Shown here in pieces: positions 25,569-33,157 of a DNA stretch of 64,000 nt. The DNA is from CAWFQB01 sp965277875. Its GTDB lineage: Bacteria > Armatimonadota > Chthonomonadetes > Chthonomonadales > Chthonomonadaceae. Location: the NCBI GenBank assembly GCA_965277875.1, contig CBDIDV010000002.1, positions 5,766,001-5,830,000 of the forward strand, given 5' to 3'. Position 1 is the first letter of the stretch, and the number at the start of each line of letters is the position of its first letter. Under the pieces are notes generated by a model. It had not been told where the DNA came from and did no database searches. It saw only the letters and a program-made list of their open reading frames with translations. The position numbers and the translations under genes are program-made.

Positions 25569-25696
25569 GTTTGCTGCCACGGAGCAGGGCATCGTAAAAG
25601 TAAGAAAATAGGCGGCGAGGGTTAAAAAAGCCGTGTGGGTAAGAACATGTCACGTTTTCTGTCGGGGCGCATAAGGGCTGCCCTGCTGCGTATGAT

Positions 25697-25712
25697 AGTA
25701 TACTCGTATACT
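25697..25712. promoter_or_regulatory. Short palindrome upstream of pseudopilin gene
   Basis: AGTATAC and GTATACT flank a 2-bp centre. The sequence lies 85 bp before the pseudopilin start in a stretch with -10-like TACAAT words (25712, 25729). It may be an operator; nothing confirms this. Confidence 0.25.
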
Positions 25713-25797
25713 ACAATCGTATGGTGGTACAATAGAGAACGGCATAGCGGCCAAAGAACGCTTGGCTCACAGGGACGAAAATCAATCTCCACTCAGC

Positions 25798-26586
25798 ATG
25801 ACAAAAAACCGAAAGTATGTTAGAATAAACGGCCTGTGCAGTGGAAGGAAAACACAAGCAGGGTGGAGAAACAGCAAAACAGCCGCATACAAAGGGTTGA
25901 CGGCGTTTTGCGGCTGTACATCCGGCTTCACGCTGATCGAACTGCTTGTCGTAATCGCCATTATTTCGATACTGGCGGCGATCCTATTTCCCGTCTTCGC
26001 ATCTGCGCGTGAAAAAGCGCGCCAATCGGCCTGCCTTTCCAATATGCGGCAAATGGGCCTGGGCGTGATGATGTACGCGCAGGATGTGGATGAAACGCTG
26101 CCGCTGGCGGCGACTTCGACGCCTGCGGCCTTTCTCAACTGGCATGACCTGGTAGACCCCTACGTCAAGAACAAGCAGATATGGATCTGCCCCGACGCAA
26201 ACGCGCCCATTAAAGACATCTACGGCAAACCCGTGTGTCACTATGGCTGGAACGCGTTTTACCTGAATCAGGGCGTTGTCGTGAACAACATCTACTCGCT
26301 GAACAATGCGCCCGGTGTCACGCTGGCGCGGGCCGTACAGCCCGCGCATCTTGTCCTGATGGGCGATAACCGGGGCATAGACGGCAAAGTTCCAGCCAAT
26401 CATCTCAGCACATATATGCTGCCGCCCTCGCAGCCGGACGCCGATTACTGGGGACGGCCCGAACCCCGGCACACGCAGGGCGTCATAGTGGGCCTGTTCG
26501 ATGGGCATGTGAAATGGTTTCGGCCCGGCAGCTTTTATACGGGGCAGACGCCTGCCGATACATGGTTCGCACTGGATCAGCCCTAG
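25798..26586 (+). CDS. Type IV pseudopilin-like protein (DUF1559-type)
   Basis: About 262 residues. The prepilin cleavage/methylation motif is unmistakable: SGFTLIELLVVIAIISIL, with Gly before the Phe that becomes the mature N-terminus, and Glu at +5. It is followed by FASAREKARQSACLSNMRQM, standard in planctomycete and armatimonad prepilins. The C-terminal HTQGVIVGLFDGHVKWF fits the H-x(n)-DGH signature of DUF1559 proteins. These are processed by prepilin peptidase and assembled by type II/IV-pilus-like machinery; none is encoded nearby. The start is uncertain: ATG 25798 gives a long leader (about 45 residues), and a TTG at 25897 would give a short one. The gene stands alone. Confidence 0.85.
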   Translation: MTKNRKYVRINGLCSGRKTQAGWRNSKTAAYKGLTAFCGCTSGFTLIELLVVIAIISILAAILFPVFASAREKARQSACLSNMRQMGLGVMMYAQDVDETLPLAATSTPAAFLNWHDLVDPYVKNKQIWICPDANAPIKDIYGKPVCHYGWNAFYLNQGVVVNNIYSLNNAPGVTLARAVQPAHLVLMGDNRGIDGKVPANHLSTYMLPPSQPDADYWGRPEPRHTQGVIVGLFDGHVKWFRPGSFYTGQTPADTWFALDQP

Positions 26587-27362
26587 CGGCAAACGAGGTT
26601 TTGTTGTGGTGTAAACCCATGTGGACGGGTGCAGATGAGAAACGCAGATCAAGTTGAAACGCGCGCGAAAGCAGGCGCGTAAATAGGTTCAAATGCAGGC
26701 AGAATAGATGTCGGATATTGTTTAAACATCAGACGAACTTTGCTGTACGCGGCGCGTAGAATGAAAAATCATCCTGTTGCCTGCCTGTCCCGCGCAGGAA
26801 CAACACAGCATAAATCAACCTTACAATTCTCAACCTTATACACTCTGTAAGACACATTCTGCAAGATAAACCCTGTAAGCTCCGAAAACATGAACCCTGA
26901 AAATTCCTTTAACCTACAAAGGCCGGTGGAGAAAGTTTAGCGCGCACAACGGCGACAGCCGGGCGGACGCGCCCGAAACTTTTCTCCATTGCGCCCTGTC
27001 TTTGCAGACAGGGCGCAGGTTTTCCCCGGCGGCAATTCGAGTGATGTTCAGACGCCTACTCTTTCTAATCCGTATTCCGGATTTTCCAGCAGGTTTGCAG
27101 CAATGCGTTTAAAATGTGTTTAGCAGGAGAACATCTGCGCCGATACGTGCAGAGGGATGCTAAATACGATCACTGCGATACGATAGGCGACGGTTTGCAG
27201 CGTTCAAAGCGCATCGAACAAACCAGAATAAATGCAAGTGAACGCAATAAGCGCGAACGAAAATAGCGCAGGCATGATAAACGCGCCGAAACAAATATGA
27301 AACATAGCTATGAAAGTGGAGTTGGTACCCAAGTGACGATATATGCAAGAAGGGAGGGCGCG
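26587..27362. other. Long noncoding stretch upstream of the principal sigma factor
   Basis: About 775 bp without a supportable gene. It is more AT-rich than the flanking genes in its first half. The only clear structure is the hairpin group at 26928-27016. The last 60 bp precede the sigma factor start and include its ribosome-binding site (AGGGAGG at 27351-27357). Several reading frames exist but none resembles a protein. Confidence 0.6.
26928..27016 (+). ncRNA. Candidate structured RNA / leader with terminator-like hairpin
   Basis: GGAGAAAGTTT (26928-26938) pairs with AAACTTTTCTCC (26976-26987) around a GC-rich inner region that can fold further (GCGCG/CGCGC and CGGC/GCCG). Directly after comes a perfect 11-bp hairpin GCGCCCTGTCT-ttgc-complement (26991-27016), followed by AGGTTTTCCCC. 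The two-domain layout, a complex fold then a terminator-like stem, resembles a small RNA or a riboswitch-type leader. I do not recognise a known class. It lies ~350 bp before the sigma factor gene. Confidence 0.4.
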
Positions 27363-28493
27363 ATGCCCGCACAAGCAAATGAGACGCTGGCGCGTCTGCG
27401 GGATCGGGGCCGGAAGCAGGGATTCCTGACAGACAACGATCTGCGAGAAGCGCTCAGCCGCAACCAGGACCTGAGTGATCCTGAAGCGATTACGGAACTG
27501 ATCGAAAATATTGAGGCCAGCGGGGTCAGCATCGTGGCTGACGTACCCGCCGGGTCTACGCTGGTTGGCGCGTCCCTCGCGGTCGCGTCCCGCCCCGCCG
27601 ATGACGCCGAGCCGACACCCGAAGAACTGGAACCCGCCGTCGAGCTGGAAGAAAGCACGCAGGCGTGGCTGCGCCGCGCCGGTAAGGTGTCCCTGCTCAC
27701 GCACGAGCAGGAGATCGCGCTGTCGCGCCGCATCGAAGTGGCCCGCGCGCGCGGCAACGAACTGGACGAGCGCCGCGCCAAGGAAGCCCTTATCCTGGCG
27801 AACCTGCGCCTGGTGGCGAGCGTGGCCCGCCGCTATCTGGGACACGGGATGCCCATCGAAGACCTGATGCAGGAAGGCACGATTGGCCTGATGCGCGCGG
27901 TCGAGCGGTTCAACTATCGCAAGGGCTACCGTTTCAGCACGTATGCCATCTGGTGGATACGCCGCGCCATCAGCCGCGCCATCGCCGATCAGGCGCGTCT
28001 GATCCGCCTGCCCGTGCATGTCACGGATACGCTGGGCCGCATCAACAAAACGCGCGGTACGCTCCGTGAGCGCCTGGGCAGAATGCCCACGCGAGCGGAA
28101 CTGGCCTCGGCGCTGACCATGACCGAAGAAAAACTCAGCGACCTGATGCGCGGCGCGATTGAGCCGCTCAGCCTGGAAACGCCGATTGGCGAAGAGGGCG
28201 AAAGCAGGCTGGCCGACCTGATCCCGGCCAAAGACGAGCATAACCCGGTTTCGGAAGCCACACGGGGCGCGCTGCGCGACGAACTGATGCTCGCGCTGGA
28301 CGAATTGACGCCGCGTGAAAAAGACGTGATCCTGCTGCGCTATGGCCTGGACGGGGATGAGCCGCGCACCCTGGAAGAGGTGGGCCGCGCCCTGGAAGTG
28401 ACACGCGAGCGCGTCCGTCAGATCGAGTCGTCCGCGCTGGGCAAACTCCGCAAGCGCAGCCGCAACCGCCGACTGCGTGAACTGATGAGCTAG
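27363..28493 (+). CDS. rpoD: RNA polymerase principal sigma factor (sigma-70, RpoD/SigA type)
   Basis: 376 residues starting at ATG 27363, which has a strong AGGGAGG site; the frame is open to 27297 without better signals. Region 1.1-like sequence is seen at ARLRDRGRKQGFLTDNDL; region 1.2 at STQAWLRRAGKVSLLTHEQE; region 2 at LRLVASVARRYLGHGMPIED and FSTYAIWWIRRAISRAIADQ (the -10 recognition helix); region 3 at LPVHVTDTLGRINK; region 4.2 at TLEEVGRALEVTRERVRQIE. This is the layout of a primary sigma factor, although region 1.1 is short. A hairpin terminator follows. The last 198 bp are duplicated at 29433-29630. Confidence 0.93.
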   Translation: MPAQANETLARLRDRGRKQGFLTDNDLREALSRNQDLSDPEAITELIENIEASGVSIVADVPAGSTLVGASLAVASRPADDAEPTPEELEPAVELEESTQAWLRRAGKVSLLTHEQEIALSRRIEVARARGNELDERRAKEALILANLRLVASVARRYLGHGMPIEDLMQEGTIGLMRAVERFNYRKGYRFSTYAIWWIRRAISRAIADQARLIRLPVHVTDTLGRINKTRGTLRERLGRMPTRAELASALTMTEEKLSDLMRGAIEPLSLETPIGEEGESRLADLIPAKDEHNPVSEATRGALRDELMLALDELTPREKDVILLRYGLDGDEPRTLEEVGRALEVTRERVRQIESSALGKLRKRSRNRRLRELMS

Positions 28494-28520
28494 GTAGCGG
28501 TTACTATAACCGACAAACGG

Positions 28521-28555
28521 CAGGGCCGCGTCATTGACGCGGCCCTGTGATTTTA
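28521..28555 (+). terminator. Rho-independent terminator of the sigma factor gene
   Basis: A perfect 13-bp stem (CAGGGCCGCGTCA and its complement, 28521-28547) with a minimal loop is followed by TGATTTTATC. The same terminator is duplicated at 29671. Confidence 0.85.
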
Positions 28556-28570
28556 TCGCTCTGAAACCTG

Positions 28571-28579
28571 TGCTATACT
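28571..28579 (+). promoter_or_regulatory. Extended -10 promoter for the toxin-antitoxin pair
   Basis: TGCTATACT followed by GAAAAG lies 85 bp before the antitoxin start. The same word with the same GAAAAG continuation is found at 1626. No clear -35 is present, as is usual for extended -10 promoters. Confidence 0.45.
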
Positions 28580-28663
28580 GAAAAGAATGGTTCACGTTCA
28601 AAACGTTACAAACGTGTTTAGAGGACAGCGTTGTAGATTCCAGCTCATAAGGAGAATAGAAGC

Positions 28664-28888
28664 ATGTCCGCAGAGCCTCAAGCAAAGCAGCGCTCTCTTG
28701 TTATTGATAAGCAGCGCGTTCGTTACCTGGCAGATAGGATGAACAAACGGATCGGGTTTGTACCGGACCCGACCGCAACTGCCTTGCAGGCTCAAGAGCA
28801 GCTTCTTCAAAGCGGCGTGAACCCGGAAGATAACGAACTCTCCTGCGAAATCATTCGCATCCGGGAACGAAGCAGACTGTCGGAGTAA
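28664..28888 (+). CDS. Putative antitoxin of PIN-type toxin-antitoxin pair
   Basis: 74 residues, AAGGAG ribosome-binding site. It is a small charged protein with an N-terminal basic part (KQRSLVIDKQRVRYLADRMN) that might contact DNA and an acidic, helical C-terminal part that would bind the toxin. It lies 6 bp upstream of the PIN-domain gene, the standard position of a type II antitoxin. I do not recognise its DNA-binding family. The annotation rests mainly on context. Confidence 0.6.
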   Translation: MSAEPQAKQRSLVIDKQRVRYLADRMNKRIGFVPDPTATALQAQEQLLQSGVNPEDNELSCEIIRIRERSRLSE

Positions 28889-28894
28889 AGGTAG

Positions 28895-29410
28895 ATGCCG
28901 CTATTGTTCTGGGATGCCAGCGGCCTGGTAAAACGCTACTACTCTGAGGCCGGCTCGGCAACTGTTAATTCAATCTTTGATGGTGTGAGTCATAGTGGAG
29001 ATGCCTCTGTTATGATAAGCACGTTTTGGGGATACACGGAAACGTATGCGATCCTAGCGCGTAAGCGAAACTCCGGGGTCATAAAAACTGACGCAATGGC
29101 AAACGCGATGTCGGCATTATTTTATGAAGTAGCGGTAGCGGAAGACTTCTTGCTGTTAAGTATTGATGATGAGACAGTGATGGAAAGCGTGACACACATA
29201 CTTTCCCATAACATCAATTCTGCGGATGCCGCGCTTCTCACCGCCTTCTTGGACTACCAGGCAAGCCTGCCTGAAGGCGATCCGCCCTGCATTTTGGTAA
29301 CAGCCGATCTGCGCTTGACACGAGCCGCACAGGCAGAAGGCTTGCAGACGCTCAACCCCGAAGCCTTGACGCCGCAGGAAGCCAGCGCTTTTCTTGCCTC
29401 ATTCCGTTGA
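28895..29410 (+). CDS. PIN-domain ribonuclease toxin (VapC-like)
   Basis: 171 residues. The PIN fold cleaves RNA using a cluster of acidic residues, all visible: Asp7 in LFWDASGLVKRYY, Glu in WGYTETYAIL, Asp in NSADAALLTAFL and Asp in VTADLRLTRAAQAEGL. VapC-type toxins cut tRNA or rRNA, and their antitoxin is made from the same operon. This member is somewhat longer than usual VapC (~130-140) through extra residues in the middle and the C-terminus. The pair lies precisely between two copies of the sigma factor 3' end and is less GC-rich than the neighbours, which fits acquisition. Confidence 0.85.
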   Translation: MPLLFWDASGLVKRYYSEAGSATVNSIFDGVSHSGDASVMISTFWGYTETYAILARKRNSGVIKTDAMANAMSALFYEVAVAEDFLLLSIDDETVMESVTHILSHNINSADAALLTAFLDYQASLPEGDPPCILVTADLRLTRAAQAEGLQTLNPEALTPQEASAFLASFR

Positions 29411-29432
29411 TACCATTCACTTTTCGGCAAGA

Positions 29433-29630
29433 CTGGACGAATTGACGCCGCGTGAAAAAGACGTGATCCTGTTGCGCTATGGCCTGGACGGGGATGAGCC
29501 GCGCACCCTGGAAGAGGTGGGCCGCGCCCTGGAAGTGACACGCGAGCGCGTCCGTCAGATCGAGTCGTCCGCGCTGGGCAAACTCCGCAAGCGCAGCCGC
29601 AACCGCCGCCTGCGCGAACTGATGAGCTAG
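29433..29630 (+). pseudogene. Duplicated 3' end of the sigma factor gene (region 4 only)
   Basis: These 198 bp match 28296-28493 with only three differences by direct comparison, in the same reading frame and ending at the same stop. They encode sigma region 4 (LDELTPREKDVILLRYGLDG onward). There is no own start codon near the boundary; the open frame runs back into the toxin gene only through a TTG at 29394. It is therefore most likely a fragment without function. A fusion product carrying only a -35-binding domain cannot be excluded. The duplicated terminator follows at 29671. Confidence 0.85.
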
Positions 29631-29670
29631 GCAGCAGTCGCCACAACCGACAAACACGACCGACAAACGG

Positions 29671-29702
29671 CAGGGCCGCGTCAATGACGCGGCCCTGTTT
29701 GT
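29671..29702 (+). terminator. Second copy of the sigma factor terminator
   Basis: The same CAGGGCCGCGTCA stem as at 28521, here with loop AA/T and followed by TTTGTCATG. Just before it a 13-bp stretch (ACCGACAAACACG) is tandemly expanded relative to the first copy. Confidence 0.8.
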
Positions 29703-29872
29703 CATGTGTATATTGGTCGCTTTCCCTGCTTTCCTCTTCTTCCTTAAATCTTCCCTATATCGGGCGGCCTATTTTGTACCGCCGCGCAGCCAAAAGATTG
29801 TTTATCAGGAACCCTCGCGGGCAGGCGGCGTAATGTTCTAGCGTAAGAGGCAAACCGACGCTTCTTGACATA

Positions 29873-29919
29873 AAACCTGTTTATAGAACGGAATATAGAA
29901 CAGAATATAGAACAGGTTT
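29873..29919. promoter_or_regulatory. Operator-like repeat cluster upstream of lipase gene
   Basis: AAACCTGTT (29873) and its complement AACAGGTTT (29911) enclose three TATAGAAC words spaced exactly 12 bp (29882, 29894, 29906). A TTGACA lies at 29865. Such phased repeats often bind a regulator; the spacing to a -10 box is not ideal, so the promoter is not assigned. Confidence 0.35.
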
Positions 29920-30013
29920 GTCTGCACTGCTTTGCTCTTCGTTACTTCCAATACTCTGTGGCGCGGATAGCTCCAGGCTGACCGTGAGCCGACGACCGAG
30001 AAAGGTTTATTTG

Positions 30014-31138
30014 ATGATTCGCTTTGCAAAGACCGGAACGAACGCGCGAAGCCGGCGCAATCTCCTGGCGCAAATGGGCGTTCTGAGTGTGGGCGCGGGG
30101 CTGCTGTTCGCGGGCTGCGGCGGCGGCAATAGCAACAATAACAACACGAACCAGCCTTACAGCGGCGCGCTGACGCGGGCCAACTCGCAAATGCGCGCCG
30201 TGGAGCAGGCGTACCTGAACCTGCTCGCCGGCAGGCAGCCCTACAACCTGCCCCCGCAGCAGGCGCGGCTGCTTCCCACCCCGCAAGTGGACGCTCAAAA
30301 CGCCGTGCTGCAAAGCCAGGGCAAGACGTTTACGCCCACTCCCGTAGGCAGCGTTCAGGATGTTTCGATTCCCGGCCCCGTCACTCCGCTTGCGTCGCGC
30401 ATGTACACGCCCACAGGAACCGGCCCGTTTCCCGTCCTCGTGTATTTTCATGGCGGCGGCTGGGTACTCGGCTCGATTGACCAGTACGACAGTTCGGCCC
30501 GCGCCCTGTGCAGCAAGGCGCAGTGCGTGGTTATCAGCGTCGGCTACCGGCTTGGCCCGGAAAGCAAGTTCCCCGCCGCGCACGATGACGCGTATGCCGC
30601 CACGCAGTATGTAATCAACAACGCCGCGCAATTTGGCGGCGACCCTGCTCGCGTGGCGGTCGGCGGCGAGTCGGCGGGCGGCAATCTGGCCTCGGCGGTG
30701 TGCCTGCAAGTCCTGCAAAACGGCGGCAAAATGCCCGTGTACCAACTGGTGATCTATCCGGTCGCGGGCAACAACATGAATACGCCGTCGTACCTAGCCA
30801 ACGCGAACGCGATTACGCTCAACGTGCCGCTGATCCAATACTTTCTGACGAACTACCTGAACAGCATGACCGAGGCTGCCGATCCACGGATTGACCTGCT
30901 GGGCGCGACGTTCGGCAGTACACTGCCTCCTGCAACCGTCATCACGGACGACATTGACCCGCTGATGAGCGAGGGGCAGGCATACGCGCAGAAATTGCAG
31001 GCGGCGGGCATCACGACCCGCTACCAAAACTATACCGGCGTGGCGCACGAGTTCTTCGGCCTCGACGCCACCGTAGACACGGCCAAAACCGCGCAGCAGT
31101 ACGCCGCCGACGGCCTGAACACCGTATTCCGCAAATAA
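30014..31138 (+). CDS. Alpha/beta hydrolase (hormone-sensitive-lipase family), Tat/lipoprotein signal
   Basis: 374 residues. The N-terminus has a double arginine (ARSRRNLLAQMG) and a lipobox-like AGC after a hydrophobic stretch, so it is probably a Tat-exported lipoprotein, followed by a Gly/Asn-rich linker. The family IV esterase signature is complete: HGGGW oxyanion loop in YFHGGGWVLGS, nucleophile Ser in VGGESAGGNLA (GxSxG with Gly-Glu in place of Gly-Asp), Asp in DIDPLMSEG, and His in GVAHEFFG. The likely reaction is hydrolysis of short or medium acyl esters outside the cytoplasm. It is monocistronic and converges with the DUF1854 gene. Confidence 0.88.
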   Translation: MIRFAKTGTNARSRRNLLAQMGVLSVGAGLLFAGCGGGNSNNNNTNQPYSGALTRANSQMRAVEQAYLNLLAGRQPYNLPPQQARLLPTPQVDAQNAVLQSQGKTFTPTPVGSVQDVSIPGPVTPLASRMYTPTGTGPFPVLVYFHGGGWVLGSIDQYDSSARALCSKAQCVVISVGYRLGPESKFPAAHDDAYAATQYVINNAAQFGGDPARVAVGGESAGGNLASAVCLQVLQNGGKMPVYQLVIYPVAGNNMNTPSYLANANAITLNVPLIQYFLTNYLNSMTEAADPRIDLLGATFGSTLPPATVITDDIDPLMSEGQAYAQKLQAAGITTRYQNYTGVAHEFFGLDATVDTAKTAQQYAADGLNTVFRK

Positions 31139-31179
31139 CAACCTATTCATTTGCGGCACAATACCCGTGGTTATCTGCA

Positions 31180-31217
31180 AAACAGGGGCGGTCCGAACAT
31201 TTGGACTGACCCTGTTT
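31180..31217. terminator. Imperfect hairpin between convergent genes
   Basis: AAACAGGGG...GGTCC pairs imperfectly with GGAC...ACCCTGTTT. It lies 40 bp after the lipase stop and 57 bp before the end of the DUF1854 gene. The T-tract is short. Confidence 0.45.
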
Positions 31218-31273
31218 GCGCTTCCTATTTAACCAATACGAGGCTCTCTGGCGCTGACCTGCCTTAACGTACC

Positions 31274-31747
31274 TTACAGAATCTCGCTGATAAAGTTTTG
31301 ACTGCGGGCGTCCAGGGCGGTCACGTCGGGGATCTCGAAGCGGTTGCCGTCCACGTCGATCAGCAGCAGATGCGTGGCCGACAGCCACTGCGCGTTCTCC
31401 TGCAAACTCTGCGTGACAAACTCGCGCTGCCCTCTGTCCGTGCGGGCGTTCCAGTACGTCGCGCCGTACTCTACGCGGGCGTTCAAAATCTCTTCCACTT
31501 GCGCGGTCAGATAGCGGCGGCGCAGTTCCTGCTGCGCGGCTTCCCACGACGCGGACGGCATCTCACCGGGATTGGTCAGCATCACGATCTCGTTGCCCTT
31601 GCCGTCGAGCAGACATAGATAGCGGTCGGGGCGCGATAAGGGCGCGGCCCAGGCGGGCTTGACCGTGTGGTACGACTTTTCCTCGCCCACCGTCAGGCGC
31701 AGGCGGTCTTTGGGCGCATAGAACAGTTTCAAGTCAGCAGGGTTCAT
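31274..31747 (-). CDS. DUF1854 family protein
   Basis: 157 residues from ATG 31747. The sequence LYAPKDRLRLTVGEEKSYHT-like opening, AAPLSRPDRYLCLLDGKGNE, EELRRRYLTAQVEEI-like middle and HLLLIDVDGNRFEIPDV end are characteristic of DUF1854. This family regularly accompanies ABC exporters with a zinc-ribbon N-terminus and has been linked by annotation to cyanophycin metabolism; exactly such an exporter lies 1.4 kb away on the same strand. Molecular role unknown. Upstream reading into the AGATTAACACAGATT repeat is excluded because no start signal is found there. Confidence 0.7.
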   Translation of the reverse strand: MNPADLKLFYAPKDRLRLTVGEEKSYHTVKPAWAAPLSRPDRYLCLLDGKGNEIVMLTNPGEMPSASWEAAQQELRRRYLTAQVEEILNARVEYGATYWNARTDRGQREFVTQSLQENAQWLSATHLLLIDVDGNRFEIPDVTALDARSQNFISEIL

Positions 31748-31821
31748 AGGAGTTGTCCACAGATTAACACAGATTTTCACAGATTAGAATACAAAAAGCA
31801 GAGTGATTAGAAGCACATTGA

Positions 31822-32991
31822 TTAAAAGCCGTCGTATGTCCACATCGGCGGGCCGTCGAGCAGTTGACACAGGCCGAAATAACCTGTCCAGTCGTGGATG
31901 AGAAAATGTTCGTCGTTGTCAATTTCGGCGATGTCAGGCGTGCCGTAATAGGCCTGCGAAAGCGCCTGTATGGACAGGGACATTTGCGGCTCGGCGTCGG
32001 TTTTGCGGGCCATGACGTTTCCGTCCGTGACTTCCACCTCCCACACGCCCGCGTTCCAGGGCGCGTGTTCATCGGTCACGGCCATTGTAAAGGGCGGGTT
32101 TTTGTACCTTTCGGGGCGCAGGGCCGTGAATGCGCCCGCCACATCTACGATGCGGCCCTGCGTGGTCGGGAACATTTTTGTTTCCAGGTCGTTGTGGCAC
32201 AGCGTATGATACAGCCCATCGTCACCGGGCGCGCGCCACGTAAACTTTTCGGTCTGCATGTCGTGGCGGCGCAGCAGGCCCAGCATTCCTTGTCGGGCGC
32301 GGGGCGTCAGGGCCACAAATTCCTCGATATACGTGGCGTCGTCCGTGCCTCCGTGCAGGGAAAGATACCCCTCCGTTACGCCCTCGTTTTCGTACAGGTA
32401 CGTGTACCTGAAATGCTCATCCTCATCTTTGAGAATGTCGTTCCACATCTTCTCGTCGCGAACCAGCATCCCCCGATACTGTTGCGCGAACTGCGTATAA
32501 CACGCTTCGATTTTGGCGCGGTCGGCGGGCGTGGCGGCGCGTACCTTTTCCGTTTCCGCACTGGCTTTGAGAATGCGTGTCGGTACGCTGTATTCGCGCG
32601 TCGTGCCGACCCATTCCCACCCGTAGCGGCGATAGAACTCCCAGCTAAACGGAAACAGGCTGGAGATCACCTGTCCCTCGGCGCGCATTCGCAGCAGGGT
32701 CGCGTCCAACAGTGCGCCCACATAGCCTTTGCCCCGGCTCGCGGGCAGGCACGACACCCCCCCGATGCCGCCCATTGGCACGATCACCTGCTCGCCCAGA
32801 TGCACCTGATAATGCAGGATGCTGACCCGCGCCTGCAGCCCGGCTTCGTCATACGCCCCCAGTATCGTCATAGGCGGATGGTTCGGGTCGTCCAAAAAAC
32901 TCTTGCCGCCCCGCCTGCCGTGCGCGAACGCCTGCCTGCCCAAATACACCGTCCGCTCGTAATCCTCCGGCCCCACCTCGCGTATCTCCAC
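31822..32991 (-). CDS. GNAT-family acetyltransferase (Eis-like)
   Basis: 389 residues. The N-terminal half is a GNAT domain with the acetyl-CoA loop region in GGIGGVSCLPASRGKGYVGA and LFPFSWEFYRRYGWEW. The second half is a further GNAT-like fold and a C-terminal SCP2-like part (VARKTDAEPQMSLSIQALSQ-type sequence), as in Eis aminoglycoside/peptide N-acetyltransferases. The GTG at 32991 has GGAGG with 8-nt spacing; the frame is open a little further to 33006. Substrate unknown. It is placed between the ABC exporter and DUF1854 genes on the same strand. Confidence 0.8.
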   Translation of the reverse strand: MEIREVGPEDYERTVYLGRQAFAHGRRGGKSFLDDPNHPPMTILGAYDEAGLQARVSILHYQVHLGEQVIVPMGGIGGVSCLPASRGKGYVGALLDATLLRMRAEGQVISSLFPFSWEFYRRYGWEWVGTTREYSVPTRILKASAETEKVRAATPADRAKIEACYTQFAQQYRGMLVRDEKMWNDILKDEDEHFRYTYLYENEGVTEGYLSLHGGTDDATYIEEFVALTPRARQGMLGLLRRHDMQTEKFTWRAPGDDGLYHTLCHNDLETKMFPTTQGRIVDVAGAFTALRPERYKNPPFTMAVTDEHAPWNAGVWEVEVTDGNVMARKTDAEPQMSLSIQALSQAYYGTPDIAEIDNDEHFLIHDWTGYFGLCQLLDGPPMWTYDGF

Positions 32992-33018
32992 GTCGCTCAC
33001 CTCCAAAAGAAGAACTTT

Positions 33019-33157
33019 ATCCGCAGATTACGCAGATTTACACAGATTAGAATGCCATACAAATCAGAAGACCATCACGAAGCGCAATCTCGATGGTATA
33101 GCATCATCGAAATAGCATTGCGTCCTAAATCTGTGTGAATCTGCGTAATCTGCGGAT
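33019..33157. repeat. Palindromic extragenic element, 30-bp arms
   Basis: The arm at 33019-33048 (ATCCGCAGATTACGCAGATT, then TACACAGATT) is the reverse complement of 33128-33157 with one mismatch. The right arm touches the stop codon of the ABC transporter gene. Fragments of the same motif (CAGATTAACACAGATTTTCACAGATTA) lie at 31758-31786. Similar ATTACGCAGATT repeats are widespread in environmental bacterial genomes. Confidence 0.7.

Larger units (their letters stand above)
29631..30013. other. Noncoding stretch with terminator and upstream repeats
   Basis: About 380 bp between the sigma fragment and the lipase gene. It contains the duplicated terminator (29671-29702) and the inverted/tandem repeat cluster at 29873-29919. 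No protein-like frame is seen. Confidence 0.6.

Noticed and set aside
27204..28685. 493-residue minus-strand frame opposite the sigma factor
   Set aside because: The sigma factor is unambiguous; the antisense frame also extends into noncoding sequence on both sides.
29394..29630. A second small sigma factor gene
   Set aside because: The sequence is a near-identical copy of the sigma gene's last 198 bp with no own start codon or ribosome-binding site, so it is treated as a fragment.
31864..33138. 424-residue plus-strand reading frame opposite the acetyltransferase
   Set aside because: The minus-strand gene has a GNAT domain and a good ribosome-binding site; the plus frame is His/Arg-rich and crosses the repeat at 33.0 kb.
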